This document shows, piece by piece, positions 29,326-38,155 of a stretch of 64,000 bases of DNA. The DNA lies in the NCBI RefSeq assembly GCF_014396585.1, contig NZ_CP060717.1, positions 2,294,001 to 2,358,000 of the forward strand, read 5' to 3'. Source of the stretch: Sphingomonas rhizophila. GTDB taxonomy: Bacteria; Pseudomonadota; Alphaproteobacteria; Sphingomonadales; Sphingomonadaceae. The notes under the pieces were generated by a model. That model had not been told where the DNA came from. It did not search any database and was given only the letters and a program-made list of their open reading frames with translations. Numbering within the stretch: position 1 is the stretch's first letter; every line of letters begins with the position of its first letter. Both the position numbers and the translations under genes were made by a program.

Positions 29326-29922
29326 ATGTTCACGGGCATCATTACCGATATCGGCAAGGTCCGCACCGCCGAGCAGCGCGGCGACCTGCGGCTGGTGATC
29401 GAAACTGGCTACGACCTTTCGACGGTCGACCTCGGCGCGTCGATTGCCTGCTCGGGCGCGTGCCTGACCGTCGTCGACAAGGGCGACGACTGGTTCGCGG
29501 TGGACATCAGCGCGGAAACTGTGGCGCGCACGGCCGCTGGCCGGTGGCAGGAAGGATCGCGCCTCAACTTGGAGCGCGCTTTGCGCATGGGCGACGAACT
29601 GGGCGGTCACCTCGTCACCGGTCATGTCGATGCAGTCGGCACGGTCATCTCGGCCCGGACCGACGGCGATTCCACGCGCCTCGAAATCGGCATTCCGGCG
29701 GAACTCGGGACGATGGTGGCCGGCAAGGGCTCGATCACGCTCGACGGCACATCGCTGACCGTCAACGAAGTCCGCGACGAGGGTGGCGAGACCCGCTTTA
29801 CCGTCAACATCATCCCGCATACCACGCAACAGACGACGCTTGGCGCCCTGGCCGAGGGCGACCCGGTCAACGTCGAGGTCGACGTGCTGGCGCGCTACAT
29901 CGCGCGCATGCGGCAATCCTAG
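29326..29922 (+). CDS. ribE: Riboflavin synthase alpha chain
   Basis: Dismutates two molecules of 6,7-dimethyl-8-ribityllumazine to riboflavin. The 198-residue protein has the two tandem lumazine-binding repeats. The first runs from [12 protein letters not shown] through [11 protein letters not shown]; the second has [13 protein letters not shown] and [13 protein letters not shown]. It starts 7 bases after ribD and is followed 10 bases later by ribH. A ribBA gene, often found between ribE and ribH in alphaproteobacteria, is absent here. Confidence 0.95.
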   Translation: MFTGIITDIGKVRTAEQRGDLRLVIETGYDLSTVDLGASIACSGACLTVVDKGDDWFAVDISAETVARTAAGRWQEGSRLNLERALRMGDELGGHLVTGHVDAVGTVISARTDGDSTRLEIGIPAELGTMVAGKGSITLDGTSLTVNEVRDEGGETRFTVNIIPHTTQQTTLGALAEGDPVNVEVDVLARYIARMRQS

Positions 29923-29932
29923 GAACCATCGA

Positions 29933-30349
29933 ATGGCCCATGTCCTGATCGCCGAAGCGCGATTCTATGCCCACCTCAACGACATGCTGCTGGCCGGCGC
30001 GCGCGCCGCGCTGGATGCGGCAGGCCACAGCCATGAGACGATTACCGTCCCGGGCGCGCTGGAGTTACCGGCGGCGATCAACCTGGCCGCCGACAGCGGA
30101 CGGTTCGACGCGTACGTCGCGCTCGGCGTGGTGATCCGCGGTGAGACCTATCATTTCGAGATCGTCGCCGGCGAAAGCGCGCGTGGCCTGATGGCGCTGA
30201 CCCTCGACGGGTTGGCGGTCGGCAACGGAATCCTGACCGTCGAGAACGAGGCACAGGCGATCGTCCGGGCCGACCCCGCGCAATCGGACAAGGGCGGCGA
30301 TGCCGCACGTGCCGCGTTGGCGCTTTTCGACCTCAAGAACCTCTACTAG
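29933..30349 (+). CDS. ribH: 6,7-dimethyl-8-ribityllumazine synthase
   Basis: Penultimate enzyme of riboflavin synthesis. The 138-residue protein has the family motifs [25 protein letters not shown] and [17 protein letters not shown] with the catalytic His, plus [15 protein letters not shown]. It is last gene of ribD-ribE-ribH. Its TAG stop overlaps the stop of the convergent ene-reductase gene within one CTAG. Confidence 0.95.
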   Translation: MAHVLIAEARFYAHLNDMLLAGARAALDAAGHSHETITVPGALELPAAINLAADSGRFDAYVALGVVIRGETYHFEIVAGESARGLMALTLDGLAVGNGILTVENEAQAIVRADPAQSDKGGDAARAALALFDLKNLY

Positions 30350-31425
30350 GCGGCGCCGCGCAGCGGATAGTCGACATAGCCTTCCGGCCCCTGGCTGTAG
30401 AAGGTGTCGACGTCCCAGTGATTAAGCGGATCGCCGTCGCGGAGCCGTTCGACGAGATCGGGATTGGCGATGAACGACCGACCGAAGCTGATCGCGTCGG
30501 CGATGCCCTCGTCCAGCTTCGCCTGCCCGCTTTCCAGCCGGTAATCGCTGTTGAGGATGATCTTGCCCGAATAGACCTGCCGCATCGCCGGACTGACCGG
30601 GGGTTCGTCGGTGGGGCGGAAGGTCGACTGGGGCCCGGGCTCGCGCATCTCGATCCATGGCAGGCCGATCCGCTCCATCTCCATCGCCGCGGCGGTGAAC
30701 AGCGCCTGCCCGTCGCTGTCGCCGACACCGTTGACCGTGCCGTTGGGCGACAGTCGAAGGCCCGTCCGATCCATGCCGGCTTCGGCCGCGATCGCCTCGA
30801 TCACCTCGCGCAGGAAGCGGACCCGGTTGGCGATCGGGCCGCCGTAACCGTCGTCGCGAACATTGCTGGAATCGCGCAGGAACTGGTCGATCAGATAGCC
30901 ATTGGCGCCGTGCAGCTGCACGCCGTCGAATCCGGCGACCATCGCATGCCGAGCGGCCCGCGCATAATCGTCGATGATCCTCCGAAGGTCGTCGACGGTC
31001 GCGGCTCGTGGCTCGACGAAGTCCTTCTTGCCCTCGTAGGTGTGTGCCTGTCCCGGCGCGACCAGCGGCGAGGCGCTGACCGGTTGCCCGCCGCCCAGGT
31101 CGGGATGGACCACGCGTCCCATGTGCCACAGCTGCGCGACGATCCGGCCACCGGCTTCGTGGACGGCGGACGTGACCGGCTTCCAACCCTCGGTCTGCGC
31201 CTCGGCCCACAGGCCCGGCGCATAGGGCCAGCCGAGGCCCTCGCGGCTGATTCCGGTGGCTTCGCTGATGATCAGTCCGGCCCCTGCGCGCTGCCGGTAA
31301 TAGTCCGCCATCATCGGGGTCGGCACCGCGTCGCGAGTGGCGCGGGCGCGGGTCAGCGGCGCCATGAAAATTCGGTTGGGTGCCTGGATCGCCCCGACCT
31401 CGACCGGATCAAACAGCGTCGGCAT
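30346..31425 (-). CDS. Old yellow enzyme-type ene reductase (NemA-like)
   Basis: FMN-dependent NADPH oxidoreductase that reduces activated alkenes, maleimides or nitro compounds. The 359-residue protein has the family landmarks [65 protein letters not shown] and the FMN-phosphate region [16 protein letters not shown]. The start ATG 31425 has GAGG about 9 bases upstream. It converges on ribH; the proximity to flavin synthesis genes may be chance. The substrate is unknown. Confidence 0.93.
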   Translation of the reverse strand: MPTLFDPVEVGAIQAPNRIFMAPLTRARATRDAVPTPMMADYYRQRAGAGLIISEATGISREGLGWPYAPGLWAEAQTEGWKPVTSAVHEAGGRIVAQLWHMGRVVHPDLGGGQPVSASPLVAPGQAHTYEGKKDFVEPRAATVDDLRRIIDDYARAARHAMVAGFDGVQLHGANGYLIDQFLRDSSNVRDDGYGGPIANRVRFLREVIEAIAAEAGMDRTGLRLSPNGTVNGVGDSDGQALFTAAAMEMERIGLPWIEMREPGPQSTFRPTDEPPVSPAMRQVYSGKIILNSDYRLESGQAKLDEGIADAISFGRSFIANPDLVERLRDGDPLNHWDVDTFYSQGPEGYVDYPLRGAA

Positions 31426-31440
31426 AAGGCAACTCCTCAA

Positions 31441-32349
31441 GTGGGCAGGAGCGGAAAGATAGTAGCGATTCGAAACCTGCCAAGGGGCTCCGGCCTCGCG
31501 TTCGGCGCGCTTTTGATCGGGAACCTAGCGCTGGCCATGGGACCATTCCTGGTCCGCCAGGGCGGCGTTGGACCCGTCGCCGCCGGTTTCTGGCGGCTGG
31601 CGCTGGCGCTGCCATTCCTTTTCCTGTTGGCCCATTTTGCGAAGCAGCCGATCCGCCCGGCAAACCGCCGCCTCTTCTGGATCATCGCCGCCGGCGCATT
31701 CTTTTTCGCGACGGACGTCGCCGCGTGGAATGCGGGCATCATGCTGACCAAGCTCGGCAACGCGACGCTGTTCGGCAACATCGGCAGCTTCCTGTTCGCC
31801 GCCTTCGGGCTGTGGCTGGCACGGCAATGGCCGTCGCCTGTCCAGTCGGCGGCGCTCGCCGCCGCCGCGCTGGGTTGTGGGCTGCTGATGTGGGGAAGCG
31901 CCGAATTGTCGCTCCGGCACCTCCACGGTGACTTGCTGTCGGTGCTCGCCGGCCTGCTCTACACCGGCTACCTTATCGCCATCGACCGCGCCCGCACCCA
32001 GGTGCCGCCACTCGGCCTGCTCGCCCTGTCGAGCCTGCTGGCGTCGTTCGTCATCCTGCCGATTGCCCTGGTTCGCGGCGAAACGATGATCCCGGCCGAC
32101 TGGACCGGGGTGGTCGCACTGGCCCTGTGCAGCCAGGTGGTCGGCCAGGGATTGCTGGTCTACGCCATCGGCCATCTTTCTCCGTTGATCGTGGGCCTTG
32201 CCCTGCTGACCCAGCCCGCCTTGTCGGCACTGCTTGGCTGGATCTACTATGATGAGACGCTGACGGCACTCGACGGGGTGGGCGCGCTGCTGATCGCCAT
32301 CGCGCTTGTGCTGGTGCGCTTGCGTCAGCCGGCGCATGCGACCACTTAG
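31441..32349 (+). CDS. EamA/DMT-family transporter
   Basis: An inner-membrane permease of the drug/metabolite transporter superfamily, about 302 residues, with roughly ten hydrophobic helices arranged as two EamA repeats. The first repeat has GNLALAMGPFLVRQGGVGPVAAGFWRLALALP; the second has LSVLAGLLYTGYLIAIDRAR and PLIVGLALLTQPALSALLGWIYYDE. The start is uncertain: GTG 31441 is the best in-frame candidate but lacks a clear ribosome binding site. It diverges from the ene-reductase with a 15-base gap and leads into the COQ9 gene 5 bases after its stop. The exported compound is unknown. Confidence 0.85.
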   Translation: MGRSGKIVAIRNLPRGSGLAFGALLIGNLALAMGPFLVRQGGVGPVAAGFWRLALALPFLFLLAHFAKQPIRPANRRLFWIIAAGAFFFATDVAAWNAGIMLTKLGNATLFGNIGSFLFAAFGLWLARQWPSPVQSAALAAAALGCGLLMWGSAELSLRHLHGDLLSVLAGLLYTGYLIAIDRARTQVPPLGLLALSSLLASFVILPIALVRGETMIPADWTGVVALALCSQVVGQGLLVYAIGHLSPLIVGLALLTQPALSALLGWIYYDETLTALDGVGALLIAIALVLVRLRQPAHATT

Positions 32350-32354
32350 CCGCC

Positions 32355-33008
32355 ATGACCGATCCCACCCCACTCGAGTCTGTTCGCCGCCAGATCGCCC
32401 TCGCGGTCGGTGAAAATGCGGTTTTCGACGGATGGACCGGCAAGGCCGTCGATAGCGCCGCGGCGCAACTTGGCATCGACCCAGCCGTGGCCAGGCTCGC
32501 TTTTCCAAAGGATCCGGCGGCGATGGTCGAGGCCTGGATCGACGGGGTCGATGCGGCGATGGTCAACGCATTCCCGCCGGAGCGGATCGCCGCCATGAAG
32601 GTGCGCGACCGGATCCGGTCGCTGATCTGGTTTCGCCTGGAGACGACGGGACCGGCGCGCGAGGCGGTGCGCAGCGCGCTCGCGATCCTCGCCATGCCGC
32701 AGAATGTGCCGCTCGGGCTGAAAACCGGCTGGCGTTCGGCGGACAGGATGTGGCGCCTCGCCGGCGACACCGCGACCGATTACAATCACTACACCAAGCG
32801 GCTGATCCTTTCGGGCGTCTATGGCGCGACGTTGCTCGCCTGGCTCGACGACCAGACCGAAGGATGGACGGCGACTGCCGCCTTTCTCGATCGGCGGCTG
32901 GGCGAGGTAATGCGCTTCGAAAAGGCCAAGGCGGAATGGACCGCCAACGCCATCCGCCGGCCAAGCCTGTCGCGCTTCCTGGGACGACTGCGCTACCCGC
33001 CGCACTAG
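32355..33008 (+). CDS. COQ9-family protein
   Basis: A 217-residue soluble protein of the COQ9 family, lipid-binding helical proteins that assist ubiquinone synthesis. The N-terminal TetR-like helices and the C-terminal COQ9 region are seen; RDRIRSLIWFRLE, WRSADRMWRLAGDTATDYNHYTKRLILSGVYGATL is the conserved block carrying the lipid-access helix. It starts 5 bases after the EamA gene and is followed, 45 bases later, by feoA. It acts at the inner membrane with CoQ-modifying enzymes, none of which is encoded nearby. Confidence 0.92.
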   Translation: MTDPTPLESVRRQIALAVGENAVFDGWTGKAVDSAAAQLGIDPAVARLAFPKDPAAMVEAWIDGVDAAMVNAFPPERIAAMKVRDRIRSLIWFRLETTGPAREAVRSALAILAMPQNVPLGLKTGWRSADRMWRLAGDTATDYNHYTKRLILSGVYGATLLAWLDDQTEGWTATAAFLDRRLGEVMRFEKAKAEWTANAIRRPSLSRFLGRLRYPPH

Positions 33009-33033
33009 GATCAGGGCTAGCCAACGCCTGTTG

Positions 33034-33044
33034 TTATTGATAAT
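33034..33044. promoter_or_regulatory. Candidate Fur-like half-site before feoA
   Basis: TTAT-TG-ATAA symmetry overlapping TGATAAT, followed by CGCTCGCAAATG, immediately upstream of the feoA start. AT-rich in an otherwise GC-rich region. It matches a half-site of the iron-regulator consensus only. Confidence 0.35.
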
Positions 33045-33053
33045 CGCTCGCAA

Positions 33054-33308
33054 ATGAACGGCGCGAAGTCCCTCGACCAGCTTGGAGTCGGTGTTCGGGC
33101 ACGCATTGCGGCCATCGACTGGGCCGCGCTGGACGACGGCGACGCGAGCCGCCTCCGCCACTTCGGTTTCGATGAAGGGGTCGCGGTCGAATCGCTTCAT
33201 GCCGGCCCGTTCGGACGTGATCCGCTCGCCATCCGCGTCGGCCGGATGACCGTGGCGATCCGCCGCGCCCATGCCCGCGCCGTCCGCGTCACTACCGAGG
33301 CAGTATGA
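33054..33308 (+). CDS. feoA: FeoA-family ferrous iron transport protein
   Basis: An 84-residue SH3-like protein that assists FeoB in ferrous iron uptake. The order of elements fits the family: LDQLGVGVRARIAAIDW, RLRHFGFDEGVAVESLHAGPFGRDPLAIRVGRMTVAIRR. The usual LxxxGx(V/E)xxxx pattern is present. Its stop overlaps the feoB start (ATGA). A TGATAAT-containing sequence just upstream may be an iron-regulator site. Confidence 0.9.
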   Translation: MNGAKSLDQLGVGVRARIAAIDWAALDDGDASRLRHFGFDEGVAVESLHAGPFGRDPLAIRVGRMTVAIRRAHARAVRVTTEAV

Positions 33309-35155
33309 CCCCTCCGCCTTTGATCGCGGTCGCCGGCAATCCCAATGCCGGCAAAAGTGCCCTGTTCAACGCCCTGACCGGCGCTCGCCAGAAGGTCGGG
33401 AACTACCCCGGCGTCACGGTGGAGCGGCACGTCGGCAAGACGATCCTGCCCGGCGGCCGGCCGGTGGAAGTGGTCGACCTGCCGGGTGCCTATGGTCTTG
33501 ACCCGACCAGCCCGGACGAGGAGGTCACGCGCGACGTGCTGCTCGGCAAGCAGGCGGGCGAGCGCTTGCCCGATGCCCTGCTGATCGTCGTCGACGCATC
33601 GAACCTCGACAACCACCTTCGCTTCACGCTGCAACTGATCGACCTTGGCCTGCCCACCGTGGTCGCGCTCAACATGGTCGACCTCGCCAAGCGCGACGGG
33701 CTCGAGCTCGACGCCGCCAGGCTTCAGAAAGAGCTTGGCGTTCCGGTTATCGAGACCGTCGCCGTCCGGAAACGCGGACTCGACCCGCTGCTCGCGGCGC
33801 TCGACGAGCTTTTGCTGAGCCCGCGGCTGGTTCGCGCCGGGGAAGGCCCAAGTCACGATCCACTGCTGCTGCAGCTCCGCGCGCGGGATATCGCCATGGC
33901 GGCCATCGTCAGTGAAACGCCCGTGCGCCGGCTTACCCACCGCCTGGACGGCCTGTTCCTTCATCCGGTCGCCGGACCCGTCATCCTTGCCGCGATCCTG
34001 TTCGTCATGTTCCAGGCTGTCTTTGCGTGGAGCGCTCCGCCGGCCGACGCGCTGGAGGCGCTGGTCACGGGTCTCGGGACGTGGATCGGGGGGGCGCTGC
34101 CCGATGGAATCCTTCGCTCACTGATCATCGATGGCGTGTTCGCCGGGGTCGGCGCGGTGATCGTCTTCCTGCCGCAGATCCTGATCCTGTTCCTGTTCAT
34201 CCTGTTGCTGGAAGGCACTGGCTACATGGTGCGGGCCGCGTTCCTGATGGACCGGTTGATGAGCCACGCCGGCCTGTCGGGCCGCGCCTTCATTCCGCTG
34301 TTGTCTAGCTTTGCCTGCGCCGTGCCGGGAATCATGGCGACGCGCACCATCGCCGACCCGAAGGACCGGCTGACCACGATCCTGGTCGCGCCGCTGATGA
34401 CCTGTTCGGCCCGGCTGCCGGTCTACACGCTGATCATCGGCGCATTCATTCCCGCGCGCACGGTCGGGCCGGGCATCGGGCTACAGGGCCTGGTCATGTT
34501 CGCGCTCTATCTGGCCGGCATCATCGGTGCGCTCCTCGCCGCGCTCGTGCTGCGCCGGACCGTGGTGAAAGGCGGGGGCGGTGCCTTCATGATGGAATTA
34601 CCGAAGTATCAGATGCCGCGTCTCGCCGACGTCGCGCTCGGCTTGTGGCAGCGGGCGATGATCTTTTTGAAGCGCGCCGGCGGCATCATCCTGACCACCA
34701 CCGTCATCCTGTGGGCTCTGGCGAGTTTCCCGCAGGCGGGACCCGGACAGAAGCAGTCCGACGTTTCGATTGCCGGGCATATTGCCGACGGCATCCACAC
34801 CGTCGTCGCGCCGATCGGCTTCAACAAGGACATCAGCCTCGCCCTGCTGCCGGCGATGGCGGCGCGCGAGGTCGCGGTCGCCGCGATCGGCACCGTCTAT
34901 TCGCTCGACGCCGAGGACGAGGGCCAGCTGCAGACGCTCGAGCAGCGCATGGCGGGCCGCTGGAGCCTCGCCACCGCGCTTGCCTTCCTCGCCTGGTTCG
35001 TGTTCGCGCCCCAATGCATCTCGACGATCGCCGTCACCCGGCGCGAGACCAACGGCTGGAAGTGGCCGCTGTTCATGGTCGGATACCTGTTCACTCTCGC
35101 TTATATCGCCGCGGGTGCGACATATTGGACGGCGGTCGCGTTCGGCCTCGGATAG
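33305..35155 (+). CDS. feoB: Ferrous iron transporter FeoB
   Basis: GTPase-linked ferrous iron permease of the inner membrane, 616 residues. The N-terminal G domain has G1 GNPNAGKSALF, G3 VVDLPGAYGL and G4 ALNMVDLAK. Two Gate regions with FeoB signatures follow: LSSFACAVPGIMATRTI with the conserved Cys, and APLMTCSARLPVYTLII. It is shorter than the about 770-residue enterobacterial protein, as in many alphaproteobacteria, with no FeoC nearby. It is coupled to feoA by a 4-base overlap. Confidence 0.95.
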   Translation: MTPPPLIAVAGNPNAGKSALFNALTGARQKVGNYPGVTVERHVGKTILPGGRPVEVVDLPGAYGLDPTSPDEEVTRDVLLGKQAGERLPDALLIVVDASNLDNHLRFTLQLIDLGLPTVVALNMVDLAKRDGLELDAARLQKELGVPVIETVAVRKRGLDPLLAALDELLLSPRLVRAGEGPSHDPLLLQLRARDIAMAAIVSETPVRRLTHRLDGLFLHPVAGPVILAAILFVMFQAVFAWSAPPADALEALVTGLGTWIGGALPDGILRSLIIDGVFAGVGAVIVFLPQILILFLFILLLEGTGYMVRAAFLMDRLMSHAGLSGRAFIPLLSSFACAVPGIMATRTIADPKDRLTTILVAPLMTCSARLPVYTLIIGAFIPARTVGPGIGLQGLVMFALYLAGIIGALLAALVLRRTVVKGGGGAFMMELPKYQMPRLADVALGLWQRAMIFLKRAGGIILTTTVILWALASFPQAGPGQKQSDVSIAGHIADGIHTVVAPIGFNKDISLALLPAMAAREVAVAAIGTVYSLDAEDEGQLQTLEQRMAGRWSLATALAFLAWFVFAPQCISTIAVTRRETNGWKWPLFMVGYLFTLAYIAAGATYWTAVAFGLG

Positions 35156-35217
35156 CGGTTGCCGAGGCGCTTCACGCGGCCTAACGATTTCCCCGAGATC
35201 CAGATCGGGAGAGCGGC

Positions 35218-35718
35218 ATGGCCGGCGTGAACAAGGTGATTTTGGTCGGCAACCTCGGGCAGGACCCGGAAAGCCGCTCGTTCAGCAACGGAGGCGAGGT
35301 CGTCAACCTGCGCATCGCGACGTCGGAAAACTGGAAGGACCGCGACGGCAACCGGCAGGAAAAGACCGAATGGCATTCCGTTGCGATCTTCAACGAGAAT
35401 CTTGGCCGCGTCGCCAAGAATTACCTGCGCAAGGGCAGCAAGGTCTACATCGAAGGCCAATTGCAGACCCGCAAGTGGCAGGACCAGTCGGGTAACGACC
35501 GCTACACCACCGAGATCGTGCTCCAGAAATTTCGCGGTGAACTCGTCCTGCTCGATGCCCGCGGCGAAGGTGGCGGGTCGGGTGGCGGCTATGGCGGAGG
35601 CGGCTACGATGACGGCGGCTTCGGCGGTTCGGCCCAAGGCGGTGGCGGATTGCGCCAGCAGTCGCGCCCACAGCCGGCGGCATTCGACACCGACCTGGAC
35701 GACGACGTTCCGTTCTAA
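35218..35718 (+). CDS. ssb: Single-stranded DNA-binding protein
   Basis: Tetrameric SSB that protects single-stranded DNA in replication and repair. The 166-residue protein has the OB fold at residues 1-110 ([48 protein letters not shown]). A Gly-rich flexible linker follows, and the acidic tip DLDDDVPF recruits partner proteins. GGGAGAG lies upstream of ATG 35218. It is monocistronic; the next gene converges on it. Confidence 0.97.
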   Translation: MAGVNKVILVGNLGQDPESRSFSNGGEVVNLRIATSENWKDRDGNRQEKTEWHSVAIFNENLGRVAKNYLRKGSKVYIEGQLQTRKWQDQSGNDRYTTEIVLQKFRGELVLLDARGEGGGSGGGYGGGGYDDGGFGGSAQGGGGLRQQSRPQPAAFDTDLDDDVPF

Positions 35719-35724
35719 GCGGCG

Positions 35725-36246
35725 CTATTCGCCCGGCAATTTGCCCTTAAGGGCGGCCAGCGCCGCGAACGGGCTTGCCTCCTCCTCGCTCAATACGCCA
35801 GCCTCCCGTAGGGCGGCATCGGCCGCTGCACTGCGCGGATATGGATCGAGCGCCAGGGCCAGCGAATCCGTGACCGCGGCGGCAAGGTCGATGCTCTTCC
35901 CGTCATGAAACATGGTGTCGAGTTCGTCGTCGGACAACTCCACCTCTTCGTCAGGCGAAGTCCCGGTTGGTTCCGGGATGAAGCGCAGGTCGAACGCTTC
36001 GTCGACATGGGCCCGAACCGGGTCACCAGTGGCGACGCAGGCCTGGTCGAGCGCGGCCTTCACGCGACCCTTGGCCTCGATCGTGTCTCCGTCGCGCGAC
36101 AGGGCGACATGTGCTTCCAACCGATCCAACGCCAGCAGGCCAAGCCGCTGCGCAATTTCGGCGCGCGCGCCCTCGTCGGCCACCAGTTCGATCCGGTCCC
36201 CGTCCCGGATCTCGCCGAGCGACAGCCGCTGCTGGAATCGGCTCAA
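35725..36246 (-). CDS. DUF177/YceD-family protein
   Basis: A 173-residue cytoplasmic protein of the DUF177 (YceD) family. Homologues in other bacteria act in 23S rRNA metabolism and are usually next to rpmF, which is not adjacent here. Features that fit: QACVATGDPVRAHVDEAFDLRFIP, with a retained Cys, and an acidic segment (EEVELSDDELDTMFHDGKSIDLAAAVTDSLALALDPYPR) that is the most conserved part. ATG 36246 overlaps the stop of the bc1-chaperone gene (ATGA), so the two are coupled. Confidence 0.9.
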   Translation of the reverse strand: MSRFQQRLSLGEIRDGDRIELVADEGARAEIAQRLGLLALDRLEAHVALSRDGDTIEAKGRVKAALDQACVATGDPVRAHVDEAFDLRFIPEPTGTSPDEEVELSDDELDTMFHDGKSIDLAAAVTDSLALALDPYPRSAAADAALREAGVLSEEEASPFAALAALKGKLPGE

Positions 36247-36755
36247 CGGAATTTCCCTGCGATGACCGCGGCATCACTCGCGCCGCCCAGCGATTCATGG
36301 AGCCGGCGAAGCGATTCGGCGGCGAAGGTCGAACTGGCCTCGGTGGCATGGTCGCCGCGCTCGATCGACGCGGCGACGCTTTCATCCCACGACCCGTCGG
36401 CGGCAATGGTCGTCCGCCAGCGGTCGACCTTGGTGGCCAGCGCGCCGACCATGTGGCGCACTTGCTTGCCCAGGGAGGTATCGGAAAACCCCTCCTCGCG
36501 CATTTGCACGTCCATGTCGGCGATAAAGGATTCGGTCAGCGAAACGCTGGACCGAACCGCCTCTTCCCCGCCGCTTTCCAGGCGAAGGATGGCAATCGCA
36601 ACGACGGTCGACAGGACGGAGAACCGGCCGTCGAGCGTGTCGGGCACACCACCATCCAGGTACCAGCCGCGCTGCCGCGCCTCGGCGACCAGCGCGGCGT
36701 AAAGCGCGGCGCTGTCGTTCCGGCGGGGACGAACCATCGCCATGATCGATCGCAT
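36243..36755 (-). CDS. Ubiquinol-cytochrome c chaperone family protein (CBP3/UQCC1-like)
   Basis: A 170-residue protein related to mitochondrial CBP3/UQCC1, which helps cytochrome b assembly in complex III. The helical core is visible as YAALVAEARQRGWYLDGGVPDTLDGRFSVLSTVVAIAILRL, MREEGFSDTSLGKQVRHMVGAL and the C-terminal helical tail. ATG 36755 is selected because GGAGGTG lies just upstream; the longer open frame beyond it is not supported. It is coupled to the DUF177 gene downstream and diverges from bamE over 123 bases. Confidence 0.88.
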   Translation of the reverse strand: MRSIMAMVRPRRNDSAALYAALVAEARQRGWYLDGGVPDTLDGRFSVLSTVVAIAILRLESGGEEAVRSSVSLTESFIADMDVQMREEGFSDTSLGKQVRHMVGALATKVDRWRTTIAADGSWDESVAASIERGDHATEASSTFAAESLRRLHESLGGASDAAVIAGKFR

Positions 36756-36878
36756 GTCACACCTCCGTTCCTGCGAGTCGCCTGTGCGCCAACGGGTTGC
36801 GCGCACAACCTTTTCCCGCATATTGGGCGCGGGGGTCGCGGGCAAGGCGCGCATGCCCTTTACCTTGGAGATCATTGA

Positions 36879-37340
36879 ATGACGATGCGGGTGGCCAAAT
36901 TGGCGGTTGCGTTCCTCGGGCTTGCCTCGCTGTCGGCTTGCGTCAGCATAAAGGAATCGCACGGCTTCGTTGCCGACGAACAGCTGACCCAGGCGATCCA
37001 GCCGGGGATCGACAACAAGGATTCGGTCAGCAAGTCGCTCGGCCGGCCTACCTTCGTCGGCCAGTTCAGCCCGAATGACTGGTACTATGTGACCCAGCAG
37101 ACCCGCCGGTTCGCGTTCCGTAATCCGCGGACGGTCGATGCCACCATCCTGCACGTCAGTTTCGACCAGGCCGGCAACGTCGCCGCGGTCCAGACCACCG
37201 ATGAATCGCAGATCGTCGCGGTCAACCCGATGGGCGGCAAGACCCCGACGCTTGGTCACAAGAAGGGCCTGCTCGAAGAGTTGTTCGGCAATATCAGCTC
37301 GATCTCGCAGCCGGGCCTGCCGGGCGCCGACACGCAGTAA
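36879..37340 (+). CDS. bamE: Outer membrane protein assembly factor BamE
   Basis: Lipoprotein subunit of the BAM complex that inserts beta-barrel proteins into the outer membrane. The 153-residue precursor has a lipobox LSAC at about residues 18-21. The SmpA/OmlA fold follows (QAIQPGIDNKDSVSKSLGRPTFVGQFSPNDWYYVTQQTRR, then LHVSFDQAGNVAAV). The C-terminal tail is extended. It is transcribed away from the bc1-chaperone/DUF177 pair. Confidence 0.92.
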   Translation: MTMRVAKLAVAFLGLASLSACVSIKESHGFVADEQLTQAIQPGIDNKDSVSKSLGRPTFVGQFSPNDWYYVTQQTRRFAFRNPRTVDATILHVSFDQAGNVAAVQTTDESQIVAVNPMGGKTPTLGHKKGLLEELFGNISSISQPGLPGADTQ

Positions 37341-37393
37341 AGCGAAGCATCCCGCCGCTTGTCGGAGAGGCGGCCGGGTTCTAAGCCCGCCCC

Positions 37394-38155
37394 ATGACCG
37401 CAACGCCCACCGGCATGACCTATGCCGATTATCTGTCGCTGGACTCCATCCTGACGGCGCAGCATCCGCAATCGTCCCTGCACGACGAAATGCTGTTCAT
37501 CGTCATCCACCAGACCAAGGAACTGTGGCTGAAGCAGATGCTTCACGAAGTCGCCCTCGCGACGGCGCTGGTCCGCGACGACAAATATTCCGAAGCCTAC
37601 AAGGCGCTGTCCCGGGTCAGCCGGATCCAGTCGGTGATGACCCTGTCGTGGGACGTGCTCGCGACGCTGACACCGGTCGACTATAGCGCCTTCCGCCACG
37701 TGCTCGGTACCTCGTCGGGCTTCCAGTCGCCGCAGTTCCGCGAAGTTGAATATCGCCTTGGCCTGAAAGACCCGCGCTACCTCGAGCTTCACGAGGGCGG
37801 CAGTGAGGGCCGGGCGAGGCTGGAGCGGGCGATCACAGAGCCGTCCTTGTGGGACGAGGCCAATGCGGCCCTGACCCGCGGAGGCTATTCAGTCGGCTCG
37901 AGCGACGAAATCCGCGCCGCCTGGCTCGACGTCTATCGCCGTGCCGACGAGAAGTTCGAACTCTACCAGCTTGCCGAAAAGCTGGTCGATATCGACGACG
38001 CGCTTGCTTCGTGGCGGCACAAGCATGTCCTGACGGTCGAACGGATCATCGGCATGAAGCGCGGCACCGGCGGGTCCGAAGGTGTCGCCTATCTGGCGTC
38101 GACCTTGTCCAAGCGCGCTTTTCCCGAACTCTGGTCGCTGCGCACCGAATTGTGA
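37394..38155 (+). CDS. kynA: Tryptophan 2,3-dioxygenase
   Basis: Heme enzyme opening the indole ring of tryptophan to N-formylkynurenine. The 253-residue chain carries the family motifs YADYLSLDSILTAQHP, HDEMLFIVIHQTKELWLKQM, FRHVLGTSSGFQSPQFRE and the heme-ligand region WRHKHVLTVERIIGMKRGTGGSEG. Its stop overlaps the GTG start of the kynureninase-like gene, so the two form a short tryptophan catabolic operon. Confidence 0.95.
   Translation: MTATPTGMTYADYLSLDSILTAQHPQSSLHDEMLFIVIHQTKELWLKQMLHEVALATALVRDDKYSEAYKALSRVSRIQSVMTLSWDVLATLTPVDYSAFRHVLGTSSGFQSPQFREVEYRLGLKDPRYLELHEGGSEGRARLERAITEPSLWDEANAALTRGGYSVGSSDEIRAAWLDVYRRADEKFELYQLAEKLVDIDDALASWRHKHVLTVERIIGMKRGTGGSEGVAYLASTLSKRAFPELWSLRTEL

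Noticed and set aside
28282-29922. Apparent fusion of ribD with riboflavin synthase in one frame
   Set aside because: Caused by the lost base at 29048-29052; the correct ribD frame ends at 29318 and ribE starts separately at 29326.
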